A program made the position numbers and the translations under genes. From positions 124,001-188,000 of the forward strand of contig NZ_JANIOF010000001.1 in assembly GCF_024733555.1 (NCBI RefSeq): a stretch of 64,000 nucleotides of DNA, written 5' to 3'. Shown piece by piece: positions 1-8,685 of this stretch. This DNA is from Paenibacillus sp. SC116. Its GTDB lineage: Bacteria > Bacillota > Bacilli > Paenibacillales > Paenibacillaceae. Within the stretch, counting starts at the first letter, position 1. Each line of letters begins with the position of its first letter. The notes below the pieces were generated by a model. That model ran no database searches. It saw only the letters and a program-made list of their open reading frames with translations, and was not told the origin of the DNA.

Positions 1-1
1 C

Positions 2-2137
2 GTAGGTGGAACATATACGTTCTATCTGGATATAGAAAGCCATATGCCAGCACCAGCTGTGTTCTTGTTTGAGCTGCCGGAAGTGTCATGGTTAGGCTTA
101 GAAGAGAGAGTGTTTCGTATCCGACTCGATGAAGCCGAACGGGCATCGATTCCAGTCCCGTATCGCCTGTTGGACTATGGGTTTTATGAAACGAAGCTAA
201 TGATTCGAGCTATTCCCGACAACGGGCCAGAAGTAGAGTTTTACCGTGAGATAGGTGGAAAGTTCAGCGGCCCTGGCGCGATGATTACCGGGATGGATAA
301 CGAGGGACATTGGGCTGTAAATGGAAAACATGTGATCAAGTATGACAAGGAGCATAGTCATACCTTTATAACATGTATTGGAAATGCTAAGGACCGTATC
401 CGTGTTCTATTCCCTAGAATAGGCAAGCCTTATGCGAGTGAGTTTTCCAAGAAGAGTCCATCGTCTACGGAGTGGCTGGAAGAGCGTGGAGCTGTAGGTA
501 TTAAGCATACGTATCATTCTGACGCATACCCGGGCATCATTTTATACAATTATGCGCTCGTGCATGGAGATGGGACGGTTAAGTTGTGGCAGGAGTTAGA
601 GAATGCGGGTGATACCGCTGCCTCTACTTCATTTTCATTGTCGCAGCGCATTTCTCAAGATATGCATCGAGTCGTATTGCCTTATGAAGGGCGCTACATA
701 GAGACTGCGAATTCCCACAGCAGCGACTATGATTATTGGGATGGAAGCAAAATTACAGAGCCTTGGATATATTCGAGAAGAAGCTCTACTAGCATAGGTT
801 TGTGCTGGCCTGATACTTATCAATTGAATCTTGCAGATTGGCTCACAGAACTTGAGTATGAAATGGGCTGTCTGGCACATGGAGAAAAGCGTTCGAGTGA
901 AGCGATCACGCTCTCTATTGGCGGATTCGACAATTGGAAAGCGTTTCGTGCTTACGCACTCAAAAGCAGCGAGGATGACAGTTTACTCCAATTAACACCG
1001 GATATTGAATATGTAACGAATGGTGGTAATTCATTCATCGATCCTGATTTGTCAGAAATGCAGGTCAAGTTTAATGATGTGAAGCAGAATGTGTGGGATG
1101 GCGAAGTAAGTGTCGGGTATTTGAATAAGGGGGAAACTAGTCAAGTTCTTGCTATTTCTGTACTATCAGACGAAGATGAAGAGTCCGAAGTGGAGATGAG
1201 CATACCCGTATTTACTGACAAAGCGCATCTTGTACAGTTGAGCGCTAAGCTAGGCACTTTGCAATCCCAGTTTTATTCTGTCTTGTTCCCAGTCTCTGCC
1301 GAACCTGTCCGAGAACGAATTTACAGTCGAGATGGTTACTCTCTGCATGAATGCTTTAATGGCCGAATCCGAATCGAAGCAGCAAGTGATTATTATCCCG
1401 GCTTATGTAGAGTGGAAGTAGACGGTCAATCGTGGCTTGTTTCTGCTTTGCCAAACTATGAACCTAAATCTTGGTGGAACCCGTGGCTAGGCGGAATGAG
1501 CGATTCATTTGAGGATCTGCATGTGAACGCTGTGTTGAAGGCTGAACGTGGAACTTCGTTTGTGAAAATGAAAGATAGCGTGGGCAATCTTTGGTCAGGC
1601 ATTCGAGTGTCCTTCAAGCTTAAAGAGCATGAGGCGTATAAAGGTCTAACTTGGATTGGGTACTATCTTATGCTGCCTAATGTACCTGTGTTGGCTTATA
1701 TATCAGACATTCATCAGGAGACGGGTACATATTGGAATGGCAAGGGGATTACAACGGATCTATGGCTAAATACGAATGCAGAGCAGTCTGCCTGGCTGCG
1801 TACGTTCCAAGTGGATGGGGAACCGATATACTATCGTCTTGGTGCAGGAGAGCTAGACGTGAATGAATATGAACATTACGCTATTGGCATGGGAGAAGGC
1901 AGTAATATCCTGCATGTGGTGACGGATGAATCGCTTCTCAAGCCTCATATGTATTCCAATCATGATGTTACGGTTTTATCTTTTGCGAGAACTGTGAGTA
2001 TAGCGAATGGCAGCTTACAGCGAAGTATGCCTGTGTTTCTAGCTTTCCATGATCAACTGCTTCCACGTAAAGCGCTTGAGCAGCTGAGAAATCTTACTTT
2101 TCCACAACGTTGTGAGCTAGACGATAAAGGAGTGTAG
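2..2137 (+). CDS. Large beta-rich protein of unknown function (5' end outside window)
   Basis: I do not recognise the family. The reading frame is open from base 2, before the first ATG at 44, and the residues there (GGTYTFYLDIES) read as a continuing beta strand. No ribosome binding site precedes 44, so the gene probably starts upstream of the window. About 710 residues are visible. They are rich in aromatic residues and alternating polar/hydrophobic strands, with Trp-rich stretches (SWWNPWLGG near residue 475 counted from the ATG), as in carbohydrate-active or carbohydrate-binding beta-sandwich proteins. No catalytic motif was identified. No membrane segment is visible. It ends three bases before an amidohydrolase gene, with that gene's Shine-Dalgarno inside its 3' end, so the two are probably cotranscribed. 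Confidence 0.6.
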   Translation, partial: VGGTYTFYLDIESHMPAPAVFLFELPEVSWLGLEERVFRIRLDEAERASIPVPYRLLDYGFYETKLMIRAIPDNGPEVEFYREIGGKFSGPGAMITGMDNEGHWAVNGKHVIKYDKEHSHTFITCIGNAKDRIRVLFPRIGKPYASEFSKKSPSSTEWLEERGAVGIKHTYHSDAYPGIILYNYALVHGDGTVKLWQELENAGDTAASTSFSLSQRISQDMHRVVLPYEGRYIETANSHSSDYDYWDGSKITEPWIYSRRSSTSIGLCWPDTYQLNLADWLTELEYEMGCLAHGEKRSSEAITLSIGGFDNWKAFRAYALKSSEDDSLLQLTPDIEYVTNGGNSFIDPDLSEMQVKFNDVKQNVWDGEVSVGYLNKGETSQVLAISVLSDEDEESEVEMSIPVFTDKAHLVQLSAKLGTLQSQFYSVLFPVSAEPVRERIYSRDGYSLHECFNGRIRIEAASDYYPGLCRVEVDGQSWLVSALPNYEPKSWWNPWLGGMSDSFEDLHVNAVLKAERGTSFVKMKDSVGNLWSGIRVSFKLKEHEAYKGLTWIGYYLMLPNVPVLAYISDIHQETGTYWNGKGITTDLWLNTNAEQSAWLRTFQVDGEPIYYRLGAGELDVNEYEHYAIGMGEGSNILHVVTDESLLKPHMYSNHDVTVLSFARTVSIANGSLQRSMPVFLAFHDQLLPRKALEQLRNLTFPQRCELDDKGV

Positions 2138-2140
2138 CAG

Positions 2141-3001
2141 ATGAAAATCATCGATGCCCATATGCACTTATCACATATTGATTCTTTTCGTACGACTGCA
2201 TTGGAGCGTTCTCATGTCGATTATTCGGTATCAGGATTGCTGCGTGAATATGAGGAGAATGGAGTTGTTCTTGGGATTGGTATGGGAGTAACAGAGACCG
2301 CTGCTGGCGGATTCCCAGATCGAGAAGCGAATACGCCGATGAGATTGGATATGCTGGAACAATACCCTCGACAATTCGCATACTGCCCAGGTGTTAATCC
2401 TTTTAAGCTTGACCAGTCCAATCTAGATGCATTGGAGCGGGACTTACAGCGGCCAGAGGCGGTAGGGATCAAAATTTATTTAGGCTATTATCCGTTCTTT
2501 GCTTATGATGATGTGTACCAGCCGATATATGAATTGGCGAAGCAATATAAAGTACCTGTCGTGTACCATACAGGGGATACGTATTCAGAGCGCGGTTTAT
2601 TGAAGTATTCCCATCCGCTGACGATTGATGAAGTTGCTGTTCAGCATCGCGAAGTTAACTTTATGATGGCTCATTTTGGTGATCCGTGGGTACTGGACGG
2701 TGCTGAAGTCGTTTATAAAAATCGAAATGTATTTGCGGATCTATCTGGTCTGATGGTGGGGGACGCGGCAGAGTGTGCGCGCCTGAAGGACTCGCCGCTC
2801 TTCTTCTCTCATCTTCGCCATGCGGTGACGTACTGCGACCATTATGAGAAGATGCTATTTGGTACGGACTGGCCTTTGGCTCCGATACAACCGTATTTGC
2901 AATTTGTACAGGAGCTAATTCCAGCAGCGTACCATAAGGCAGTATTCTATGAAACAGCACTGCAGGTATTTCCTAAGATTCAGCCTATTGTGGAATCATA
3001 G
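2141..3001 (+). CDS. Amidohydrolase-2 family metal-dependent hydrolase
   Basis: A 286-residue TIM-barrel hydrolase of the amidohydrolase_2 (COG2159) type. Metal-site motifs appear in the expected order: DAHMHL at residues 5-10, YHTGD near 142, MAHFGDP near 177 and the terminal Asp in FGTDWP near 244. Members hydrolyse or decarboxylate small cyclic or carboxylated substrates; the substrate here cannot be told. The ATG at 2141 is preceded by AAAGGAG inside the upstream gene, so the two form an operon. A hairpin terminator follows at 3075-3109. Confidence 0.85.
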   Translation: MKIIDAHMHLSHIDSFRTTALERSHVDYSVSGLLREYEENGVVLGIGMGVTETAAGGFPDREANTPMRLDMLEQYPRQFAYCPGVNPFKLDQSNLDALERDLQRPEAVGIKIYLGYYPFFAYDDVYQPIYELAKQYKVPVVYHTGDTYSERGLLKYSHPLTIDEVAVQHREVNFMMAHFGDPWVLDGAEVVYKNRNVFADLSGLMVGDAAECARLKDSPLFFSHLRHAVTYCDHYEKMLFGTDWPLAPIQPYLQFVQELIPAAYHKAVFYETALQVFPKIQPIVES

Positions 3002-3074
3002 ATCGTAACATAGACGGTGGAATAAACAGCGCTGTGCAGCGTGTAAAATACAACAAAATATCCTACTTCGTGAG

Positions 3075-3109
3075 CATGGCAGGTTGTATGTACTCTGCCA
3101 TGTTTTTTT
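3075..3109 (+). terminator. Rho-independent terminator after amidohydrolase
   Basis: CATGGCAG (3075-3082) pairs with CTGCCATG (3095-3102), with a 12-base loop, followed directly by seven T residues. Confidence 0.85.
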
Positions 3110-3128
3110 ATGAAGCATACAAATTTGA

Positions 3129-3146
3129 TAGCTAAAAAATTAGCTA
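3129..3146. promoter_or_regulatory. Dyad TAGCTAA-AAAA-TTAGCTA upstream of aspA
   Basis: A perfect 7-base inverted repeat with a 4-base spacer lies about 130 bases upstream of the aspartase start. A TATAAT hexamer at 3189-3194 could be the -10 element, although no good -35 is visible at 17 bases. The dyad has the size of a repressor or activator site; the regulator is unknown. Confidence 0.4.
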
Positions 3147-3272
3147 ATAAATATTAATTTTTGGATAGATATTTACGATCATTAGATATATAATGAAGTT
3201 GTAATTAACATGATTTTATATTTTTAGCATAGTAAGCGTTTTACAATATGAGAGAGAAAGAAAGGGATTCCC

Positions 3273-4700
3273 ATGATGATTACGAGTCAATCCAGAGTAG
3301 AACGAGATTCTCTAGGGGAAAAGGAAGTCCCACTGAATGCTTATTACGGCATTCAAACGTTGCGTGCAGTTGAAAACTTCCCGATAACAGGTTACCGCAT
3401 TGACGAGGAATTAATTCGTGCTTTAGCTATTGTGAAGAAGGCAGCTGCCATTGCAAATATGGAAGTTAAGCAGCTTCAGCCGAATATGTGCGATGTCATC
3501 GTTCAAGCAGCGGATGAAATCATTGCAGGCCAGTGGCACGATCAATTTATCGTTGATCCGATTCAAGGCGGAGCAGGCACTTCTATTAATATGAATGCCA
3601 ATGAAGTTATAGCTAACCGAGCGTTGGAATTGTTGAACAAGCCTAGGGGAGAGTACGCATCGTTAAGTCCGAACAACCATGTCAACCGTTCGCAGTCTAC
3701 GAACGATGTATTCCCGACAGCGATTCATCTTTCCGTACTTACTCATTTAGATAAATTGCTTGTCACGATGCATGAACTGCATAAGGCAATGTGCTTGAAG
3801 GCAGCAGAATTCGACCATGTTATTAAGATGGGTAGAACACATCTCCAAGATGCGGTTCCGATTCGACTTGGCCAAACATTTGAAGCTTACAGCCGTATGC
3901 TGGCACGAGATATTAAGCGTATTGAACGTACGAAAGAACATTTATATGAAGTAAATATGGGAGCAACCGCAGTAGGAACAGGTTTGAATGCCGATCCAAG
4001 ATATATTGAACGGGTTGTGGCACTGCTTGCAGAATTGTCTGGCTTCCCAATTGTACATGCAGAGCATCTCATTGATGCGACTCAAAATACGGATGCGTAT
4101 ACAGAAGTATCTGCCGCGTTAAAAGTATGTATGATGAATATGTCTAAAATGGCGAACGATTTGCGCTTACTAGCTTCTGGACCGCGCGCTGGCTTTGGTG
4201 AGATTCGCTTGCCTGCTCGTCAGCCGGGTTCCTCTATTATGCCAGGTAAGGTAAATCCGGTTATGTGTGAAGTTGTGAATCAGGTGGCGTTCCAAGTTAT
4301 TGGTAACGACCATACGATCTGTCTTGCATCCGAAGCTGGTCAGTTAGAACTGAACGTGATGGAGCCGGTTCTTGTATTCAATTTGCTGCAATCGCTAAGC
4401 ATGATGAGCAATGTATTTACTGCCTTCCGTACGAACTGCTTGGAAGGAATTGAAGCGAACGAAGAGCGCTGCCGTGAGTATGTGGAGAAGAGCGTGGGTA
4501 TTATTACAGCAATCAGCCCTCACCTTGGCTACGAAGTGGCTGCTCGTATTGCAAGAGAAGCTACGGAGACAGGCAAATCTGTTAAAGAGCTTTGCTTGAT
4601 GTATAACGTACTGACAGAAGAGGAATTGGATATTATTCTGAATCCTTACGAAATGACGAAGCCAGGCATCGCTGGTGCTACATTGTTTGATCGCGAGTAG
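3273..4700 (+). CDS. aspA: Aspartate ammonia-lyase (aspartase)
   Basis: Cleaves L-aspartate to fumarate and ammonia in the cytosol, feeding the TCA cycle and nitrogen pool. The 475-residue length is usual for the family. The fumarase/aspartase superfamily signature GSSIMPGKVN is at about residues 318-327, containing the flexible loop with the catalytic Ser. The substrate-binding TSINMNANE and HVNRSQSTND segments are also present. The N terminus (RVERDSLGEKEVP...YYGIQT) is of aspartase rather than class II fumarase type. ATG at 3273 follows AAGAAAGGGA. It is a single-gene unit with its own terminator. Confidence 0.92.
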   Translation: MMITSQSRVERDSLGEKEVPLNAYYGIQTLRAVENFPITGYRIDEELIRALAIVKKAAAIANMEVKQLQPNMCDVIVQAADEIIAGQWHDQFIVDPIQGGAGTSINMNANEVIANRALELLNKPRGEYASLSPNNHVNRSQSTNDVFPTAIHLSVLTHLDKLLVTMHELHKAMCLKAAEFDHVIKMGRTHLQDAVPIRLGQTFEAYSRMLARDIKRIERTKEHLYEVNMGATAVGTGLNADPRYIERVVALLAELSGFPIVHAEHLIDATQNTDAYTEVSAALKVCMMNMSKMANDLRLLASGPRAGFGEIRLPARQPGSSIMPGKVNPVMCEVVNQVAFQVIGNDHTICLASEAGQLELNVMEPVLVFNLLQSLSMMSNVFTAFRTNCLEGIEANEERCREYVEKSVGIITAISPHLGYEVAARIAREATETGKSVKELCLMYNVLTEEELDIILNPYEMTKPGIAGATLFDRE

Positions 4701-4760
4701 TTGTAATGGTCTCATTAATTAGCTTGCAATAAGTGCTGTATCGTGCACAGAATCCAAACA

Positions 4761-4810
4761 AGAGCTGTTCCACACATGTATACATGTTGCTGGGACAGCT
4801 TCTTTTTCTT
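4761..4810 (+). terminator. Terminator after aspA
   Basis: AGCTGTTCC (4763-4771) pairs, with one G-T wobble, with GGGACAGCT (4792-4800), followed by the T-rich TCTTTTTCTT. Confidence 0.75.
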
Positions 4811-4917
4811 ACATATCCAACATTATTGAAATGCGAAGAAGATGAATATCCGTTATACTAATTTCGGAGTTGTAATAAACAAATTTCGAAATAGATTGTC
4901 GTGATCGGAGTATAGGA

Positions 4918-5673
4918 ATGCCTTTTACTTTTGCCCATGCCGCCGCAGTTATTCCTTGTTATAAGCGGACTTCTAAGTTGAGCTTTACAGCGCTCGTACT
5001 TGGGAGTATGGCGCCAGATTTAGAATATTTTATTCATTTCAAACCTCATGCCGTATATGGACATACATTTATCGGCTTCTTTATTTTTAACTTTCCACTC
5101 GTGCTCGCGCTTGCTTATATTTTTCATCGTATACTGAAGAAACCGCTTATAGGCCATTTACCGAGACCATTTTCAAGTTGGTACAACAGTCATGCAAAGG
5201 AAAACTGGGGGATTTACTCGGTAAAAGCGTTTTTCGTGTTTTTCTACTCCGCTATACTGGGGATGACAACACATGTGGTGTGGGATGCATGTACACATAA
5301 ATACGGATATTTCGTTATGAGATTGCCATTGCTGCAGCAGACGCTAGATGTTGGGGGATGGTCGATTCCGCTGTACAAAATCGGACAGCATGGAAGTACC
5401 TTATTTGGTTTGTCTGTCGTTGGACTATTCCTCTATAAACAGAGGGACCGCACAAGCTGCCGCGCGGAAGTTGAATGTACAAAGCTTAAGCGGAAGATGT
5501 ACTATTGGTTAGCCATTATCGTGTGGTCCGTATTGTTGTTTGTGAGTCGATATATGTTAGTTGACGGCATTCCGCTTGCAGCTTATGGAGAATGGATTGT
5601 ATCGTTTATAAGCTGTACATTTATGGCGCTCGTTCTGGTTTCCATCTGGTTTAGTAAAGGGATGGCACGATGA
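4918..5673 (+). CDS. DUF4184 family integral membrane protein
   Basis: A 251-residue multi-span membrane protein. The N-terminal MPFTFAHAAAVIPCY and the following GSMAPDLEYF are hallmarks of DUF4184, a family related to YdjM-type membrane metal-dependent hydrolases. Conserved His and Asp residues occur in FAHA, PDLEYF, YGHTFIG and THVVWDACTHK. About six hydrophobic segments are visible. The function of the family is not established. ATG at 4918 has only a weak GGAG upstream. It appears monocistronic. Confidence 0.75.
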   Translation: MPFTFAHAAAVIPCYKRTSKLSFTALVLGSMAPDLEYFIHFKPHAVYGHTFIGFFIFNFPLVLALAYIFHRILKKPLIGHLPRPFSSWYNSHAKENWGIYSVKAFFVFFYSAILGMTTHVVWDACTHKYGYFVMRLPLLQQTLDVGGWSIPLYKIGQHGSTLFGLSVVGLFLYKQRDRTSCRAEVECTKLKRKMYYWLAIIVWSVLLFVSRYMLVDGIPLAAYGEWIVSFISCTFMALVLVSIWFSKGMAR

Positions 5674-5818
5674 GAATAGAGGAGTAAAGCCTATATACAC
5701 ACTTATTTTGGATAAGCCATACGATTTAATAAATTTATTTGCTAATTTTCAGGTTCTCTTCATCTTGAATAGTTATGATAATTGTAACAAACACTATTAC
5801 TCATCACGGGGGACATAA

Positions 5819-6532
5819 ATGTTGACTACAGAAAATATGGCTGCGGATCATTTAACTACAGACTTAACTACGGAATTGGGCATAACTGCAGAAATAACAA
5901 AAGAAAAAAGCAAAAGCGAAATTTTCGAATTACTTCAAAAAAACTGGGGTGGCTATTTCCGCCAATACCAAATGGCATTGAATGAATTAACAAGTGACTT
6001 CCAAATTATTGATCTGGATTGGAAATCAAGATACGGTTATTCACCGATTGAACATATGAAATCTCGCATTAAAAATCCGCTGTCTTTATTGAAAAAGATT
6101 GAAAAGAAGAACATTCCGTTCAATCAAAAAGCGGTGCAAGAGCAAATTTTTGATATTGCAGGTATGCGCATCGTAACGACATTTATCGACGACGTTTATA
6201 TGATGAAAGAGCACATCGAGCAGCGGGAAGATATTCGCGTTATGCGCGTGAAAGACTTTATTCAAAATCCTAAACCGAGCGGATACAAGAGCTTGCACTT
6301 GGTTGTTCAAACTAAAGTTATTTTGGCAGATGAAATATTGTGGGTGCCAGCGGAAATCCAGCTGCGTACTTCTTCCATGGATTTCTGGGCTGCGACAGAG
6401 CATAAATTGAACTACAAATATGAAGACGGCGAAGTGCCAGCAGATGCGAAACAGCAGCTTGTTGATTTGGCGGCATCTGCATTTCAGATGGACAAGCAGA
6501 TGTCATTATTGCGCAATCAATTGTTGAAATAA
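5819..6532 (+). CDS. Small alarmone synthetase (GTP pyrophosphokinase, RelA/SpoT domain only)
   Basis: Predicted to make (p)ppGpp from ATP and GDP/GTP in the cytosol. At 237 residues it has only the synthetase domain, with no HD hydrolase, TGS or ACT domain, as in the YjbM/RelQ and YwaC/RelP proteins of Bacillota. Key motifs are DIAGMRIV (near 118), SGYKSLHLVV (near 155) and EIQLRTSSMDFWAATEHKLNYK (from about 179), which carry the nucleotide-binding and catalytic acidic residues. The extra acidic/Thr-rich N terminus (about 30 residues) is unremarkable. GGGGGA precedes the ATG. A strong terminator follows. Confidence 0.88.
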   Translation: MLTTENMAADHLTTDLTTELGITAEITKEKSKSEIFELLQKNWGGYFRQYQMALNELTSDFQIIDLDWKSRYGYSPIEHMKSRIKNPLSLLKKIEKKNIPFNQKAVQEQIFDIAGMRIVTTFIDDVYMMKEHIEQREDIRVMRVKDFIQNPKPSGYKSLHLVVQTKVILADEILWVPAEIQLRTSSMDFWAATEHKLNYKYEDGEVPADAKQQLVDLAASAFQMDKQMSLLRNQLLK

Positions 6533-6548
6533 AATAAGGGCATATAGA

Positions 6549-6600
6549 ACAGGACAAGGTGGAATGAACTCATTTCAAATTCCTTGTCCTGTTTTACTTT
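6549..6600 (+). terminator. Terminator after small alarmone synthetase
   Basis: ACAGGACAAGG (6549-6559) pairs perfectly with CCTTGTCCTGT (6582-6592), followed by TTTACTTT. Confidence 0.85.
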
Positions 6601-6973
6601 CACAAAATGCATAATTATGTAGTAGATTGATGTAGATATGTATAAGAAATCGTTGATATTTGTTATTTACTTCACTATTCCCTTACTTTACAATCACATT
6701 ATGTTTTTAAACGCAAGTTCACTTACTCCATAATCCATCACAATTCAACCTTCACTATTCACACTCACCATGAAATGTTCAAAAATTACAATAACTCATT
6801 CACCTAGAACGATTTTGTTATCGATGAAGCATCTTTATGCACTTTTAGCGTTATGTTCAGCACCTTCAATATCCATAACCTTATTTACTTTTAATTCCTA
6901 GTTTTCCAATGAAAATTTATATTTATTTAAAAATATCAAAGTAGAGCGTGTTCCTATTTATGTTGATCCTACG
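6601..6973. other. G-poor non-coding leader upstream of the NRPS/hydrazine cluster
   Basis: About 400 bases with no credible ORF. Bases 6661-6780 contain about 6 G against about 33 C on the plus strand, a strong strand bias absent from the flanking genes. The 10-mer TTCACTATTC occurs at 6671-6680 and again at 6751-6760. No convincing sigma-A promoter, Fur box or riboswitch was recognised, although the cluster promoter should lie here. Confidence 0.5.
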
Positions 6974-6989
6974 TAAGTTAAGTAACTTA
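6974..6989. promoter_or_regulatory. Operator-like dyad just before the cluster's first gene
   Basis: TAAGTTA (6974-6980) and TAACTTA (6983-6989) form a perfect inverted repeat around AG. It ends just upstream of the AGAAAAGGGG Shine-Dalgarno of the N-hydroxylase gene. It could be a repressor site or an RNA hairpin affecting initiation; no regulator gene is adjacent. Confidence 0.4.
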
Positions 6990-7008
6990 GAAGAAAAGGG
7001 GTATGTAA

Positions 7009-8337
7009 TTGGAGCATTTACCGAGTAATCAAAACGTAAAAGATGTTGTGGGTATCGGATTAGGACCATCGAATTTAGCCTTGGCTGTTGCTGTTGATGA
7101 ACAGGGGGGCAACGAGAACGAATGGCTGTTTTTAGAGAGAAATAAAGAATGCATGTGGCATCCTGGCATGCTTTTAGAAGGAGCTCGTCTTCAAATTTCA
7201 TTTTTGAAAGATTTAGTAACTCTACGGAATCCAAGAAGTTTTTTTTCGTTCATTAACTATCTCAAAGAAAATGGACGGCTTGATGAGTTTATTAATTTGT
7301 CTCATTTCAACCCGACACGGATCGAATACGTTCATTATTTGAATTGGGTTAGAAGGCATTTACCTCAACATATGATGCAAATGGGGGCAGAAGTAATCAA
7401 TGTTGCTCCTATTGCAGGCAGTAATGGGGATGTCAATCGACTGCAAACCGTATACCGAAATAAAGATGGCGAAGTAAACTCTGTCATGTCTAAAGATATT
7501 GTAATAGCTGTCGGAGGTACGCCATTTATACCAGAACCCTTTACCAAATCCTCAGTGAAACCTATCTTTCATTCCAGCAACTTCCTTCATGAAATCACAT
7601 CCTTTTCTTCGAAAAAATCGCATCAGTTCTGTGTCGTAGGCTCGGGACAGAGTGCAGTAGAAATCATTTTGTACCTAGCCGATCATTTTCCTGACAGCAC
7701 GATTTTATCCATTCAACGAAATGCCACTTTCAAGCCAGCAGACAACAGTCCATTTGTTAACGAAATCTTCTTCCCACGAAATGCAGACTTCATGTTTGAT
7801 TTGCACAATCGTCATAGCAGGAAGCGTGTTATGAATTTTTATCATGATACGAACTATTCAGCCGTCGATATCGATTTATTAGAAACTCTATATCACAAAA
7901 TCTATGATGATAAATGGCGTAATCAATCACAGATTCAGCTCTGCTCTTATACCGATATCGTAGAAGTTAGCGAGCATGGACATAAAGTCAATCTGCTCAC
8001 TAGAAATAATTTAACCGAAGAGCCGTTAACGAATTTCGAAGTAGATGCGGTTATTCTAGCAACAGGCTATGAACGAAAAACGATGCCATCCTTTATGGAT
8101 AGTTTGTTGCCGTATTTCGTTTATGAAGATGACGAGTTAGTCATAAACCGAAGCTATCGAGTTCAAACCAATGCTGAGATGAAATCTAACATTTATTTGC
8201 AAGGTATGTCCGAAATGACACATGGAATCTCGGATACGTTGTTGAGTATTTTGCCAATTCGCGCAAATGATATTTTACAAGACATTACAAACCAGTTTGC
8301 AACCAATAAAGAGAAGATAAAAGAGGCGGTGTACTAG
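7009..8337 (+). CDS. L-lysine/L-ornithine N-monooxygenase (SidA/IucD/PvdA family)
   Basis: An FAD- and NADPH-dependent enzyme that hydroxylates the side-chain amine of lysine or ornithine. Visible motifs are the FAD-binding GIGLGPSNLA (near residue 14), ECMWHPGMLLEGARLQISFLKDLVTLR, the NADPH-binding VVGSGQSAVE (near 208) and the C-terminal ATGYE (near 350). Its 442 residues match the family. The TTG at 7009 is chosen because AAAAGGGG lies at proper spacing and the next in-frame Met cuts into the FAD domain. No hydroxamate-siderophore acyltransferase or IucA-type synthetase is nearby. Instead a cupin and a MetRS-like gene follow within 20 bases, pointing to N6-hydroxylysine as a precursor for N-N bond formation. 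Confidence 0.9.
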   Translation: MEHLPSNQNVKDVVGIGLGPSNLALAVAVDEQGGNENEWLFLERNKECMWHPGMLLEGARLQISFLKDLVTLRNPRSFFSFINYLKENGRLDEFINLSHFNPTRIEYVHYLNWVRRHLPQHMMQMGAEVINVAPIAGSNGDVNRLQTVYRNKDGEVNSVMSKDIVIAVGGTPFIPEPFTKSSVKPIFHSSNFLHEITSFSSKKSHQFCVVGSGQSAVEIILYLADHFPDSTILSIQRNATFKPADNSPFVNEIFFPRNADFMFDLHNRHSRKRVMNFYHDTNYSAVDIDLLETLYHKIYDDKWRNQSQIQLCSYTDIVEVSEHGHKVNLLTRNNLTEEPLTNFEVDAVILATGYERKTMPSFMDSLLPYFVYEDDELVINRSYRVQTNAEMKSNIYLQGMSEMTHGISDTLLSILPIRANDILQDITNQFATNKEKIKEAVY

Positions 8338-8338
8338 C

Positions 8339-8668
8339 ATGTATATACAAGCATTAAAAAAAGAATGTATTACCGAAGAATACGGAGTTCAAATGAGAAG
8401 GGTGTATCAAGTCAACACGGAGCCTTTCCATCCTCCGTTCGGATCTGCGTGGGCCATTGTGAAGCCTGGAGAAACATCTGCACCACATGTGCATCATGAG
8501 CATGAAACGTTTTATATTACAGCAGGTGCAGGGACGATGATTATTGGCGAAGAGGAACAAAAGGTTCAGACTGGTGACGTGATTTACATACCGCCGCATG
8601 AACAGCATGCGCTGCGCAATGATAGCGAGAACGAAGACTTGATCTTTATTACGACATGGTGGGAATAG
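8339..8668 (+). CDS. Small cupin, predicted subunit of a split hydrazine synthetase
   Basis: A 109-residue single-domain cupin. The metal-binding cluster HVHHEHE is near residues 50-56 and the second cupin motif, PPHEQHAL, near 84. In hydrazine-forming enzymes such as Spb40 a Zn-binding cupin domain is fused N-terminal to a MetRS-like domain and rearranges the ester of N6-hydroxylysine and an amino acid into a hydrazine. Here the cupin is a separate gene immediately before the MetRS-like gene and one base after the N-hydroxylase stop, keeping the fused domain order. The family assignment is from motifs. The rearrangement role is inferred from context. Confidence 0.8.
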   Translation: MYIQALKKECITEEYGVQMRRVYQVNTEPFHPPFGSAWAIVKPGETSAPHVHHEHETFYITAGAGTMIIGEEEQKVQTGDVIYIPPHEQHALRNDSENEDLIFITTWWE

Positions 8669-8685
8669 AATAGGAGGCATTTACG

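Noticed and set aside
5763-5790. TGATAATTGTAACA-like stretch as a Fur box before the alarmone synthetase
   Set aside because: Only the left half matches the 7-1-7 pattern; the right half is too divergent.
7009-8337. N-hydroxylase as part of a hydroxamate siderophore pathway
   Set aside because: No acyltransferase, NIS synthetase, formyl-ornithine A domain or Fur box nearby; the adjacent cupin and MetRS-like genes fit hydrazine formation better.
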